From NCBI GenBank assembly GCA_029817715.1, contig JARUPY010000267.1, forward strand, positions 1 to 64,000: a DNA stretch of 64,000 nt, given 5' to 3'. Both the position numbers and the translations under genes were made by a program. This DNA comes from Melastoma dodecandrum (taxonomy: Eukaryota > Streptophyta > Magnoliopsida > Myrtales > Melastomataceae). The notes under the pieces were generated by a model. The model had not been told where the DNA came from. It searched no databases and saw only the letters and a program-made list of their open reading frames with translations. Below are positions 37,794 through 50,563 of this stretch, piece by piece (within the stretch, counting starts at the first letter, position 1; the number at the start of each line of letters is the position of its first letter).

Positions 37794-40163
37794 GGAGGAG
37801 AAAAAAGGAGAAGTTGCTACAACTCGCATCAAATTGGGTCAAGCTGTAGCAGCAGATTACTCTTTCTTTTTTTCCTCTTCTCTGGTCAACTCAGTTGGAA
37901 TAAATAAAGACAAAACCCCACCACTACCCACAATTCTTTCCATCTTCTTCTTCTTTGGTTTTGTGATGCTGATTTTGTTTGGATGGCTCACTGATTTAGG
38001 GTTTACTCCTGCTGATTTTTGTATGCTTTTGCTTATGATTGATTGAGTGATTGATTGATTCCAAGGAGGGGGCGATTTAAAAAAGAGAATTTTATCTTGG
38101 AGTTCCTTTTTTGTTCTTGTTCTTTCTGGGAATAAGTTTTATCAAGATGAGTTGAATATTTGTTTCTTTTGCTTTTCTTTTTGGACAATTGGCAAAGGGT
38201 GAAGAAGAAGAAGAAGATGATGATGATGATGATGATTCTTTTGGTGATGGTGTTGTATACCTCACACTAGTTGGATACAGCATTTAGCAGCATTCGATTC
38301 TTCTTCGGACCCCCCCCCCCACCACTGTCCACTCAAATGGACGGCGACTTTGTGCTCCCGATGATATTCCTCCTTTTGTTGCTCGCTTCCTTGTCTGTTT
38401 CAGATCAAAGTGCATCCGCTCATTTTGCATCGCCGCCTGGAGTCCGTTCATGTATATTTCATCCCATACAGACGGTACGCGGCACACACCAGGCTCGTGG
38501 CTCGCACGTATCAGTGTGAGTCGCAAGCCATTGCTACTCCCGACTCTGGAACGAGAGTCGAACCTATCTGTAGGAGGATGGGGGCCATCGCCACCATCTC
38601 CCCAGTTAAAGCAAATCACATGGAGAACATCTCTTCTCCCAGTCCTGGTCAATAGTGGTGGAGGCCATAGCTGGAGTCAGCCTAAGTTCACAAACGGATA
38701 TGCACGGTCTTGTCCTTGTGGCAAATTCCTCCCAAAAAGAAAAGCTTTCGTTATCCAAGGACGTTGTTGTCCGAACGCGATTGCATCCAAATCATCCATC
38801 CACACTGTTTTGGGGTTATGATTTGAGGGGTCGTCTGTTCACCCCGACTAATCAAATCATAAAGTTGCCTGAATGGAGGCCATTGCCATTGTACTATAAA
38901 GGTAAAAGCTAAAAAGTAGCCAGCCACCAAAATCTGGTATTACATCACACCCCAAGAACCCACAATTTAGTTCTTGTCATTACATCATTGGTAATGATCC
39001 TTAAAATTCAGCATCTCCACATCCCCCCACTAGGAAATCATGTAAAATAATCAGGTCAAAACTCGAGTCACATCACCTGGTCTTTTAGTTTCATTGCTGG
39101 TACATTACCTTCACGCGGCTCTGAACCATCCACGAGTTAGCCCTGCCCTCCATCATCGGAAGGAAACAAAAGGCTAAGTCCTGAACAAGCACGATGAATT
39201 GTGTACAATTCGAGTCACGTCAAGAGGGGTGTAAAGCTAGGACGAATTCGTGAATTTCCTAGCGTGAGTCTTGACTGGCCACCTTTACAATCAAGATCAC
39301 CCGTGCAAACTATGGAAAGAACTCCCCTTCCCTTTATGATGATTAGACAACATTTAGGTGAATACCCTTTATTCGATTTCAATCATTCTAGGGGAGTAAA
39401 GCAATGAAGAATCTAGAAAATCCAAGTTCGTCCATGCTAATCTGCCTCGAGTGTGACATAAAGAGATTTATGATGTCAATCAACTATCGGCTCTCAAAGC
39501 ACAAAAGCTCTAGTCTCCTCAACTTGTTTTTACGTGCATGAAAAGTATAGATAAGATGCAATGCCAATAACCAGATAAGCCAATTGTATTTTAGCCTTAA
39601 ACGAGGATGGCACACATCATCAAGAACATCATTTCATAAACCAGATCACACTACGTGGTCGAGAAAATACCTTGCCTTGGATGCTAATAATACCCTGTGC
39701 ATCAGCCAAAAACCCAACTGGGGAAGACTGACTGGTGGGGCCAGGGGGGTTCCTATGCACGGGCACAACTGAGGTAAAACATCAGTATGCTTTGAGCCGA
39801 AACACATCTGAGATGTTTCCCACTTTCCATGGCATTGCTCATGGTTACGAATTTCAGGGAGGATATTGTGCAGCAACAGAGCATAACATGAGCAAGAGTG
39901 GCGCAAAACAAAAAGGTAAAGCTATAATAATCTCAGTTAGAAACAACTGTCGCAGTTTTAAGTAGTAGCTCTAATTCATAAACACAACAAGTGAACAGCT
40001 GACTTCCTACACAACATCTTAGATATACCTTCACAGCACTAACAAATAAAAATCATTAACTGCAACTAAAATAACTCCATGCATTTGCATCGACATGCCG
40101 AGAGAATAAAGGCGTGCATATAACCGGTAGTGATAAAAAATTTAAAACCCCAAGCATCCAGGC
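37794..40163. other. Intergenic, no supported gene
   Basis: A short plus-strand frame (38338-38520) starts MDGDFVLPM followed by a strongly hydrophobic Leu-rich segment, like a signal peptide, and ends after 60 codons with no recognisable domain. I do not call it. A GAA/GAT microsatellite lies near 38203-38234. The rest is featureless and includes the SmD1 3' UTR near 40000-40160. Confidence 0.4.
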
Positions 40164-41229
40164 TTAACGCCCTCGACCGCGCCCGCGGCCACGCCCACGT
40201 CCCCTGCCTCGTCCCATTGGCCGACCTGAAATGATCAATCGGGATTTTACGACTGTTTTTCTTTCACTAGCAAATGTATAGCAACAGGGGAGATACAAAC
40301 CAAACCAAAGAAACACATACTTGATCTAAGGAACAAAGTGAGGTCAGTACCGGCAGTTGGCTTCTTAGGTTTGACTTTAGGCGTCTCTTCCACCAACAAA
40401 GTCTCGAGATTCAAACTGTCGGGCAGAATGTAGTAACGGATGTTGTTGCCCCTAACACTCAAATGGTCGAGAGTCACCGGATTCTTTCCTTTCAAAGTGA
40501 GCTTTACAGTCTTGAGATGAGTGTTCATGCTGATGTCCACACCTGAATTATCAAAGAATCAGTATCAACTATAACAACAACAACCCAATTCACCATAAGG
40601 GAATACTGCAACATGAAAAACTGCACAGAGCAGGAGTGCTAAATTATTTCTAAGAATTCTTCCTGAAAAGTTTGTACTGTAACCCAAACCCTAATGATAG
40701 AAAAAACAAGAATCCATACAGCTAAGCCCGCAAGGTTTGACTGTTATTGCCTCTGTAGTCTGTTGTAGTAACATCTGTTTCATTTGAGCTTTAACTAGTC
40801 GACGAAATCACAGTACTAGGAGGCATCCTCATAGAGAAGGACAAGGTCGTACAAGCAGTCACAGTACACAGGCAAAAACAAGCAAGGACACGGGAGCGAC
40901 CCTAGACCTAGACCTAGCCACTGCAGAAACAGAAGAAAACAAATCGAGAGAAACAATTTCACCGCATTTCTAGCAGCGTAATGTTGATCGTACGAAAGGG
41001 ACGGGAGGGTCTACCGGTGATAGTTCCGTGGACGACGGTGCCGTTCTTGAGCTCGATCGAGACCGTCTCATTGTTCAGCTTCATCAAAAACCTTAACCAT
41101 CAGCCCGCCCCAACCAAAAACAAAAAACACGAACACAAAACCAGCAGAAAAATCAACTAACTGACTAACTAACGGAAAACAGACAGCCAGGAGAAAGCAA
41201 CGCCGACGAACTTACCTGACGAGCTTCAT
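40164..41229 (-). CDS. SmD1: Small nuclear ribonucleoprotein SmD1
   Basis: Four exons: 41229-41216, 41091-41015, 40542-40351 and 40225-40164, giving 114 codons plus TAA, exactly SmD1 length. Sequence: [21 protein letters not shown] (Sm1) in exons 1-2, [20 protein letters not shown] (Sm2) in exon 3, and an RG-repeat tail ([11 protein letters not shown]...) in exon 4, which is the site of symmetric Arg dimethylation. SmD1 is a core of U1, U2, U4 and U5 snRNPs and in plants also influences gene silencing. A tiny first coding exon (14 bases) is followed by a 124-base intron. The promoter region contains GGGCC motifs near 41365. Confidence 0.96.
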
Positions 41230-41707
41230 GGTGTCCTCCCGGACGGAGCGACGGCTACCTTAGAGGGAGAAGGGGGACAGCGGAGGTTTTTCGGCTTCTT
41301 TTCCGAAATCGTGAGAGGAAAATAGAATGAGAATGAGGGAAGAGAGAACAGCGGAGGATCTTTTGGGCCTGTTTCTGTTTTCTTCTTGGTATTGATGGGT
41401 TGGGCTTTTTGCTGTAACCTCCGCATTGTATTCAAGGGACGATCTCCCCATTTTAAGAATTCATTACAACATTTGCAGCAGGGCAGGATTTGTAACACTC
41501 AACCGATGCGATAGATGGGAACTGAAGATTCCTAACCATCTGTTTTCACAAGATTCCTAATCGATGACTGTCGGATGATGTTCTATTATGTGGCTGCTAT
41601 TACGGATAAAGTTGATTATGAGACGAATGAATGAGAGGTCGAAACTCTACTATTATAGGACACGAGTCAGACTATATTAATGCATTGTTTGGCTTTCGCT
41701 AGAAGAA
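41230..41707. other. SmD1 promoter region
   Basis: No coding frame; contains GGGCCT near 41365 (site II-like) and AT-rich sequence. Confidence 0.4.
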
Positions 41708-42065
41708 ATTCAGGATTTGTCAAAATCAAAATAAAAACAAAAGTTGGTGACAAAATTATATAACAAACTAAGTTAATGACAAAACAGAAAGTTAGCTCAA
41801 AGTTGAGGCCATAAACGTATATTTTGCCAAATAGAAAAATACATGAAAGGTTTCAATATTAGTTCTCATTTTTTTACTTTTTTTTCCTTTTTAGTTGGTA
41901 AATGAAAATTGTCTATTAAGGTCTGTTTGTCTTATGCGCGATAAAATTCAAGATTGACCAATATCAAAATAAAAATAAAAGTTGTGACAAAATTATATAA
42001 CAAACTAAGTTAATGACAAAACAGAAAGTTGGCTCAAAGTTGAGGCCATAAACGTATATTTTGCC
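41708..42065. repeat. Pair of about 121-bp direct repeats beside truncated SCY2
   Basis: Copies at about 41708-41828 and 41945-42065 are nearly identical over the segment from CAAAATCAAAATAAAAAC to CGTATATTTTGCC, separated by about 116 bases. They lie exactly where the next SCY2 exon should be. They may be part of a transposable element or of the rearrangement that removed the rest of SCY2. No coding capacity or clear terminal inverted repeats. Confidence 0.7.
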
Positions 42066-42130
42066 TTTATAATTTCACTAAATACTGAATCATTTGATGC
42101 TAAATGAGAATAAGGCAAAAGACCTATTAC

Positions 42131-43900
42131 TGGCAGCATGTACAGAATATGGCTGGGAATAAGTTGAAATAACCAGAGCTTCCACTATTGCAAAGCAAAG
42201 GGAAATCCACCATCTGCAAGACATGAAAAGGTTTACAATTCAACAGATTAGCAAGGATTTATATCAATATGCTCACACACATATAGTTCTTGAACTTCTC
42301 ATGCCCATCTAACCCTTCTTTGCGTAGCTTTACAAAGGATGGGACAAGATGACAAAGCACCTGCATCTCCAGTATCTTTAGTATGTATTTTCCATATATA
42401 ACTCTCACCAGGGGATGGAATATCTGAGGAAACTTCTGCACCTGCATAAGAATTGATGCCATTATCTGAGGACTGATCCCAAGCTGGAAGAATGAAACTT
42501 CAACTGTGTTGTCAAATCACCTAGTTCGTCTGCCAAAAATTACCTTTAAGATTGGTCACAGACCAGGTGGAAGCGACATGCAATCGAGAAATATATAAAG
42601 CCAACACCAAGTACAAAAACCAGTCCTGTAATATTTCTAACAATAAGGACATGCATATATATTCACATCATCAATAACCACAATCTCACCTACAGATCCC
42701 GATACAAATTTCAAATAGTCTTGTGGTATCATTCGTCTGTCGAATCCGGGCAAAGGGATGAAATGGCCAACACGACTTAGTACCAGTAAAGTTGCTGTTA
42801 CAAATAATCGTCTTCGTATTTCACTTTTGAAGAAAGCTTCCACTGCATTGTTGGTAACAGAACTAAGACGAACTAAATTCAGGAATCTGCTCTTATATGC
42901 TCTAGACTTTGCCGGAACATCCTTGAATTTTGCTGGATCTCGAAAGTCAGTAACATATTCCTCATTGTCTGATAAAGAGATAACTGGATCAGCTGCTGGC
43001 GACATCAATGACTGCACGTGGCTATTACTGCCCGAGCAGCATACACGAAACTTCCATTCAATCTCTGATCGAACATGCCAGCTATTAAGCATCATCGGGC
43101 TTCTTCCAAGTTCGACATTACTTCTATTCAAGGAAAGATGGCCTCCCCCAGGCGATAGGCGATCCCATCTGCGGGCGACTGTCTTCCTTCCACCTGCATG
43201 CTCAGCATATAACTACCAACTTAGATAGTACTATGGGTTTCTCTTCACAATCAGCGCACAGAACTATGCTCTTATCATCCAAAAAGGAACAACTTTAAGT
43301 TAACTATAACATTACGTTGGATTCATCAAATAGCTATTAGGTGAAGAATGGAATGACTATTCTTAAATAACGAAAAGGGATTGATTCATCATACGGAGAA
43401 TTATATGCTCCTTAAGCTAACTGTAACATATAAGCACAATAAAAAAGACTCATAAAACAGGCTATTACCCAAAATGTACTCAGACTCCCGATTTATTACG
43501 ATCAAGCGACCATTTTGTTAAAACAAGTAACTTCCAGCAATGTTTCTAGTTCTGAAGCATATTAGCTCTTTCGTAGACAAGGAGCCACATTAACAATAGG
43601 TCAAACATCTCACCTTTCGAGCCAAAGAATCCTCACCCTTTAGCCTTAAAGCATCTCACAACACTCTTCTTTCACGAAACGTGTAAAATATCCCACGTGA
43701 TCGAACTACAGGGCTCTCAGAGGAACAAGAACAAACAGTTGGCATGCTCACGGTGAACTCTTCCCCAACAACCCACTTAAAAAACTCCCCCCAAAAGAAT
43801 ACCCGAAAAGCTGCATAGGACGGAAAATCCATCTACCTGGGAATTTAGTAGAGGCAATATGAAAATCAACGCGGCCAGGTACGAGAATCGCAGCTTCCAT
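42131..43900 (-). pseudogene. SCY2: SCY2 (chloroplast-envelope SecY2) gene, 3'-truncated and frameshifted
   Basis: Exons on the minus strand: 43900-43837, 43193-42690, 42529-42442, 42360-42281 and 42213-42131. Exon 2 contains FKSEIRRRLFVTA, VLSRVGHFIPLPGFDRR and LKFVSGSVG. Exon 3 should read DELGDF...LSFFQLGISPQIMASILMQ but loses one base near 42496, so the frame breaks. Exon 4 gives VLCHLVPSFVKLRKEGLDGHEKF; exon 5 gives WWISLCFAIVEALV and stops at H-A-A. That is about the first half of the usual protein of roughly 550-580 residues, and I see no later exons up to SmD1. SCY2 is the translocon channel of the plastid inner envelope. Because the C-terminal half is missing, the locus is almost certainly dead. 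A one-base sequencing error could explain only the exon-3 shift. Confidence 0.8.
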
Positions 43901-44297
43901 GGGGTGGAGTTTGCCCGAGAGTCACGCTTCGAAAGGTCTCTCTGTCCGGAACAAACAAAACGGCCATTGTCGCCCGGGGGGGGGGGGGGTTGAGACGGTA
44001 GCCAGTCTTGACCGTACACTTCACGGGAAACGAACGGGTGATATTTAGTGGCGTTGTTCTTGACATTTTTATTATAATACTGTGTATTTGATAATTTATT
44101 ACATGATAACCAGCTTTGTTAACGATGTTTAGAAATAATGGACATGACTCGTTACGATGGAACGAATAATACGAGAATGACAAAATAGTAATAATTAATA
44201 TTATTACAACAGCAAAAAAAAAAACTATAAGTGGATTGATTTTATGGTTCCGCCGGGAATTAGGGTTATGAATTTTCTGTCTTTTTTTTTTTGAGTT
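43901..44297. other. Intergenic
   Basis: Upstream of SCY2; C/G-run near 43977-43990; AT-rich near 44060-44280. No gene. Confidence 0.4.
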
Positions 44298-44724
44298 CTA
44301 GTAAGTCCATTCTTTGGGGAGGAACGTGTCTGGCGATGACGGGGCCATTAGATTATTGCAACCTTGCTTCGTTGTCTCTTTGCCGCCTCCGTCGTTACCA
44401 CCACCCCTCGATTCCCAAGTCGTTCCTGCGTACGCATAATTAACTAAAAAAATGCCTTCAAACTCCATTAAGTTGTCCCGGAATGGGATTATGAACCGAC
44501 CGGACCAATGACTCGTCGAGAAGTATGCTTGTTTGGTCACCTGGTTTCATATTGCCCGGTTGGGTGTTGGTGGTCGCTGTTTTGGGGAGGAACACCCCGG
44601 TACCGGAGCACAACCTTCTGCTGCCGCAAGAATCGACGAAACCGACCCATGTTCCGTGTCCGTGTCCCCAACCAAAGCTCCCACCAAGCCTCTCGTTCAT
44701 CTGACGATGATGCATCCTCTGCAT
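44298..44724 (-). pseudogene. Possible remnant of a plant GTGVFLPR/LPQEWTY-type gene
   Basis: Two minus-strand frames together look like pieces of an uncharacterised plant protein family. One frame (44724-44458) carries CSGTGVFLPKTATTN. The other (44540-44298) ends FLPKEWTY and stop. From memory, related plant proteins have G-T-G-V-F-L-P-R in the middle and L-P-Q-E-W-T-Y at the C terminus. The join needs a frameshift, hence pseudogene. The assignment rests on two short motifs and is weak; a profile search would decide. Confidence 0.3.
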
Positions 44725-46667
44725 TGTTGTAGTTATTGTTCTAGCCGGCTTCCTTCCGTTTCCTTCCAGATGATAAGACCTCAGGGGGTGACTGCTACCG
44801 TGCCGGCGATAATTACTCCCGCTCCAATGTTCCTAAAAGAGAAGCTCATACGGGAAAGCTAAGAAGAGAACTCGAGCGAAGCAGAGATGGAAAAAACAGG
44901 GGTACACTACCGTGGTTTTCCCGGCTGCCTGGGGCATTATGATTGCTTCATTAAGCACAAGAGATGGAAGCAATGCTTCCAAGCCTCCTTGGGACCCCAT
45001 CGCCGCCTCACCGTCAACATTTCCTTCAGCCATTGTCAATCAGTGCTAATTCTCATGGAGATGAGTAGAGGATTGTGGAGAGGTTGGGTTCCGCTGGTGG
45101 GCGCTTAAAAGCTGATCCTAACACTAACTTACGGTTTAACTAAACACAACAATCACATACGAGTACAACATCATACGGGATTGGTTGAGCTTCCGCAGGC
45201 GTATTAGGAAGCCAAACTGGTATCTAAGACTCTTTTCATTTCTTTTTTGACAGGCAAATAAGATGGAGTGGTGGGGGTGTTATGCGTTGAGTATGCAGAA
45301 TGCAGAGTGTATTGGGTTAACAACCTATGTGTAATACATATACAAAACAAAACAGTCTTAGAGAAGTGAGGTCAAAGGTTGTTGGGAATTCTTCTTCCTT
45401 AAACCAACCCCCCACATTTCAGTCATTGTCTCATCTACTTCTCTTTGTTTTGCCCTGCTGATATCCATTTCTGGACAATGGAAACAAAACCATACACCAA
45501 TCTCGGTATAAATTGGAATTAGATAACAAGCCATTTTGACCTGACAAAGAGGACGGGATAGAACTAGTAAAACGTGTCATTCTTTCAGAAGGCCAACAAG
45601 TTTTGTTTCCTAAGATGAAATCACACGCAACCAAAAAGTGGGGTTAGTTAAACCCCCTCCACAACTTCACCTAAGTTGTACTGATCTTTGCTATTTCTTT
45701 TGATGTCATAATGATGTGTAAGAGAGAAACACCAGCTAAAGAATAGGGTGGGAAAACATAAGTTCCAGGGCCAACCTCAGATAAGCTCTCACCCAAAGTG
45801 CGGTAACAATTGAAACTAAGGGCCGACGAAGCTATAACCCAAATGGAGTCGAGCCTTCTGAACCCATTTGCTGGCAGTTGGCACAGCAGGCACATTTCCG
45901 TGAGTTTGACAGAGAGCCAATTTAATTCATTCCACAATATATATAACAACCCAGATGGTAAGTCCATCAAAAGGACACGACTGAAGCAAGACTTGATTCC
46001 TGTCCCAATCCGAGATCCGAATAAACATCGATTCCAGAGCCAAAGGAACATTGCAATCTCAACCACTGAAAGATGTGCTTCATACGAGACTTGTTCAGAC
46101 CAATAAGAAACAAATGACTGCTGCAAAACAAAAGGTTGCAGAGTATTAGTTTACAGCCACAACTCTCCAGTCGAGGGGAATCATATGCAAATATGAAAAA
46201 TACAGCTCGCTATGGACAAACCCAAAAACTCGATATCGTTCTTGCACAATCTACATCAGCATGGAACAAAATGACATGACACTTTAAAACATACATATAT
46301 ACTAAACTGAATCACGAATAACGAGAGTGTAAATAATTAGGAAATACATAAATAGGAGAAGTTCCTCTACAAATGATTTACCAAACTAACAAAGATAGAA
46401 TGGGATTTACCAAGCTATAAGCTTTCTTCTTTGGTGGAATATGTTCTGATGCTCTTTGTATTTAAGAAATATGTTCCTAATCATTCTGAATTTGAAATCT
46501 CAATGACAGCGCAGGACAGAGTAAATATTATGATGTCTAATTAAGTCCTACCAATGCTAGGCAGCCAGTGTCCTCAGCACAACACTCACAGCAGTGTCAA
46601 CAGCGGGTGAAAAAATCAGTTCGGGATTAGGGTAAACTATATAGGACATTCCCTTTCACGTCCCTCA
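44725..46667. other. Intergenic, no supported gene
   Basis: A minus-strand open frame of about 150 codons (46126-45671) lacks an ATG and resembles nothing I know; it may be chance or untranslated sequence of the PPR gene. A segment near 44887-45080 is discussed under rejected items. Confidence 0.4.
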
Positions 46668-48785
46668 CTATGAAAATTTGGATGAAATTTCAGTGGCAAG
46701 CATGTTTTTAGTTTTCTCGATCAGCTCACTGGTTTCTTCATCAAAGCAGACATCATCTTTCTTCATCCTCTCGGCAACAATGAGTGGCATCAGGCCAGCC
46801 TTGGCATAAGTTCTTAGAAGAGAATTGTACACCCGGGTACTCACATGTCCAGCACCTCGAAGGATGACCAACAGTTTCTCAGCACCTTCCACATTCCCTT
46901 CTTCCTCTAATTTCTCAAACAGTTCCCAGATCATCTTTTTGTCAAACTTCCAGTCCTTAACACTTGCAATGGCTTTTTCAAGAAAACATAGAGCCTTGTC
47001 CATCTGCTTACTTTTGATGTAACCCCATGTCATAAGTTCAAAAGTAGTATAACAGGGTGCAACAGTCCCTGTCGACATTACCTGATTGTAAAAGCTCTCT
47101 GCCTTGTCCACCTGGTTGCTATTTATGTACGCAGCAAGGAGTACATTTCTTATACTGGGATCTCCAGAATTAGACACCGTCCCCCACTCGGCATATAATT
47201 TCTCAGCTTCTTCGATGTCCCCCAATTTCACCAGTGACGCAATCATGCACGTGTACTCAGCATCACTCATCTTCCGGAAAAGTGACTTCATTTTTTTCCA
47301 AACTCGGAAAACCTCCTCTCTACTTTTCATAATAGTAAGCAAACTAATAAGAGATGAGAAAGCAGCCCGGCTTTTTTTCGTAGCCCTTTTCTCCATCTCC
47401 TTTAACGTCATGAATACTTTCTCGGTAGCTGAAACTTTCATGTATAGGTTGGAAAGAATGCTGTAGGTGAACCAATCAGGAGATATCTTTGCTTTTTTCA
47501 GCTCGAGAAAAATTCTTTCCGCATTTTCAACATCCCCTTGCTCCTTGCACATGGTTAACCAGAGATTGTAGGTCACAAGATCAGGGGTGGTCTTCTTTTT
47601 CAACTCTTCAATAACTTGAGGAACTTTTTCCAGCTGCTGATTTGCAATGTACATGGATATCATGTGATTGAAGGGCAGAGGGCTGGTCATAAAATCACAT
47701 TCAAACATCTTTTCCATCAAGGCCGCTGCTTTCTCGTATAACTGTTTTTGGCAATAGACGTGAAGGAGAGCACTGCAGGTGTGTGAACCTCTCATTGTCT
47801 CAGGAAGGTCTTCAAAGAACTTCTCTGCGCTGTTCAGCCCACGAACTTTAGCAATCAAATCCAAGTGAACAGCATAGTCACCGGGCAACAACTTGATATC
47901 TTTCTGTAAAGTCATCCATTCGCATATCTACACCAAGAAAACACATATCATAAGCAACAATACAGGTTTCATGATATCAGTCCATAAACAAAGATGTCAT
48001 CAAACTGCAGAACCGAACGCCCTCAATGTGCAACCGAACAAGGGCTTCAAGTACAGAAAGCAAATCAAACGAAGCATTCCTCGAGCAGAGAAGCATTACG
48101 AATGGTTGTCACCGACATGGTTACAAGTATCCTGATTTTATGATTGATTGTAAAACATGTTTCGGCATTGCGACAGATTTCCCAAACCCAATCATGCCAA
48201 CCAATAACTGCAACTGTCGACTCACCACACAATTGTGGGCAAATCATATGTTTCCACAACACTTGGCCCATTACCGACAATTACAATCTACAACATACAG
48301 TCAGATAATGTAATTTGTCATAGAAGATCTTGCTATGATAATTGTATCCGGGAATTACTCAAAAACATATCCATCTCTCCACATCATCCAAAACGAAACC
48401 CCAATACTCAAACTTAAACAGCACTTCAAGCGATTGACAAGAATAAAATTGGAGAACGAAATCACGAAAACTTCAATTCTAGAATAAAAACCAATCGCCC
48501 AGCCGAACCGACCTCCAAAGCGTGCTTGTAGCGCTTAAGCTTGCGGAGCTCCCTGACGATTCGGTTCAGCGCGTACTTCCTCACGACGTGGCCTTCCTCC
48601 TTCCACTTGTTGATCGTCACCACAGCGCTCCGCTTCGTGTACACGAGGCTCAGGAGCCTCCTCCCAAGGTTGTCTGCCGACTTTTTCTCGGCGGGAGCCG
48701 AGGTAACGGTCGCCGTCACCGCAGCGGATGACAGGAGGCGAACGCGGGCGCCGGCGGCGGCTGGGCGGATGAGCACACGATGCAT
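46668..48785 (-). CDS. Pentatricopeptide repeat (PPR) protein, P class, organelle-targeted
   Basis: Two exons: 48785-48513 and 47927-46668, giving 510 codons plus TGA. Exon 1 encodes a mitochondrial-type presequence (MHRVLIRPAAAGARVRLLSS), then NLGRRLLSLVYTKRSAVVTINKW and ELRKLKRYKHALE. Exon 2 continues ICEWMTLQKDIKLLPGDYAVHLDLIAKVRG, then a series of 35-residue P-type repeats (for example TPDLVTYNLWLTMCKEQGDVENAERIF and SPDWFTYSILSNLYMK in part). No E or DYW domain. This is the architecture of the short P-class PPR family represented by Arabidopsis At1g02370/At4g01990, presumed to bind organellar RNA. The target RNA is unknown. The shared codon context at the exon junction (HALE|ICEW) supports the splice. 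Confidence 0.92.
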
Positions 48786-49204
48786 TGCCGGGGCCGTACG
48801 GAGAAAAGGGTTTAAGCCAGCGGAGGGTTTTGGAGGGCAGAGTCCGACCTTTTTATAGTCGCATGGGCTACTTAGAAAAAGTTTTTCTGCTTTTTTGTGC
48901 ACTCTCCAATTTTATAGATAAACTAACCCGATTAGAAACAATATCATCTGTACGCATTCCTGCGGCTACCTTCTGGTTGAATCTGCGGCTGGCTGCACAC
49001 ACGGAGATTGCGAGTGACAGGACGAGGAGACGACGGCCGCGAGAGGGACGGATTGTTATCGATCACGTAATGAGAGTCCATAAGATAAAATAGAGTGGAT
49101 TCTTTGGATTGCCGTTGAGTGCATCTTTCGTAACAAAAGGTGGCTTTTACGAGCTGCAGATTCAGCAAAAACAAGTCCCAAGGCGGGAGTTTGAATGAGG
49201 TCAG
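48786..49204. other. Spacer between the PPR gene and FAP1-like gene
   Basis: PPR promoter and 3' flank of the next minus-strand gene; no coding frame. Confidence 0.4.
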
Positions 49205-50563
49205 TCAGTCCTCCAGTAGGGCCGCCATGTTTCGCCCGACGTCTTCCCTGGCATTCTTGTCAAAAGGGTCGTCGCCTACATAGAGGTCCAGTATCGACCG
49301 GCAAAGGACCTTGCTCTCTATGCTCCCCACTTCTTCACCGTTGACTGCACCCACGTCAACAAAAACAACATTTGAAACAAAACTTACTTATCTGGATAAC
49401 TACTTAACCACATATCTCTTCAGACTTACTAGTCGTGCGAAGAACATAGCCCTGGTCTCGGGAGAGATCTATGACCGACCCTCGCGGTATTTTGTACTCG
49501 TCTTTGAACTGAGAAGTGAACCTGCAGATTCATCAAGAACACAGAAAACATATGACTAGTCGTGCCCGTAACAGAAGCAGAAACCGATTTTTAGAGAATT
49601 ACTAGTCTATACCTGTGCAGCAGTTCCTTGTTGTCTTCGCTGCTAAACTTCTGGAGTCGGCTACCGACAGACTCCTCAAAGGCGCTCCTCACCGACTTAA
49701 TGCTCAGTTTGCCATAAACTATCTGGAGCCTGACGGTCAGGCTTACATCACTTTCCACAAGATCTTCTATCAAGACCTTGTCTTCCTTGAACTCGGATGC
49801 AGGGGATTTGCCGTACTTCTCCTTCAACATCTTCTTCATGTCAGAATCATCGGCATAAATCCCTGGACAGGACACAGATCTGGTTAGCTCCCTTGGACGA
49901 TATCAACACACAAAATCAAAGGGCGCTATCAAACCCTCGTTGCTCGTTTTCGCTTGAAACTACACAGGCAGACGGCATATCAACCGGCACGGCTCAGGAT
50001 CGTACGTCATTCACAACTATCTAGAAACAGTAAACATAACGAATCAACCATCAGCATCTTCCTAACCCTGCTGTAATTCGATAAGATCACGTGCCACGAC
50101 TCCGCCAGACAAGATCAACAAATTCACGACCTACTCTATGAAGCAACCATTCTCTAAACGAAATAAAATCACGATGAAAGGCAACGAGGGGCAAGACAAT
50201 TTCACCAAAGGCGTAGACGTCAATGTTCTTGAGACCCAGCACGCTCTTCCTCCTCACCCCGACGCCCATCAGCTTCCTCGACTCCCCAACGACGGAAGGG
50301 AACTCGACTCCCGTCCTCGACTCGGTCACGACCGGGACGGCATTGTCGGACAGAGATAGCGATCCCCAGAGAGGAAAGGGATTCCCAAAGCAGTCGCGGG
50401 AGCGGGAGCTCTGACGGGATACTACGATGGAGGCAGCTCCAGCAGCCGCAGCAGCGGCAGCGGCAGCGGAGAGGACGATGACGGCGGTGGGGCGGCGGGG
50501 GAAGTTGGGTTGGGGGTTGTTGGGGGACTGAGAAAACGAGAAGGGGAAGCGGAGGTTGAACAT
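49205..50563 (-). CDS. FAP1: Chalcone-isomerase-fold fatty-acid-binding protein (FAP1-like), plastid
   Basis: Four exons: 50563-50206, 49862-49613, 49521-49430 and 49344-49205, giving 279 codons plus TGA, the size of Arabidopsis FAP1. An N-terminal Ser/Pro/Ala-rich transit peptide (MFNLRFPFSFSQ...) includes an unusual poly-Ala run. The conserved body reads SRKLMGVGVRRKSVLGLKN, DVYAFGIYADDSD, LTVRLQIVYGKLSIKSVRSAFEESV, then VLCRSILDLYVGDDPFD at the end. This CHI-like fold lacks isomerase function in FAP proteins and binds fatty acids in chloroplasts, affecting fatty-acid storage. Distinguishing FAP1 from FAP2 needs a tree. Confidence 0.92.

Noticed and set aside
38338..38520. Short frame with signal-peptide-like start
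   Set aside because: Only 60 codons, no mature-domain similarity, no supporting promoter seen.
44887..45108. Frame reading YRGFPGCLGHYDC...WKQC, reminiscent of PIF/Harbinger transposase
   Set aside because: Only one short block fits and no flanking transposase motifs or terminal repeats are visible; probably chance.
45671..46126. Minus-strand open frame of about 150 codons
   Set aside because: No ATG at the start, no family resemblance; lies downstream of the PPR gene.
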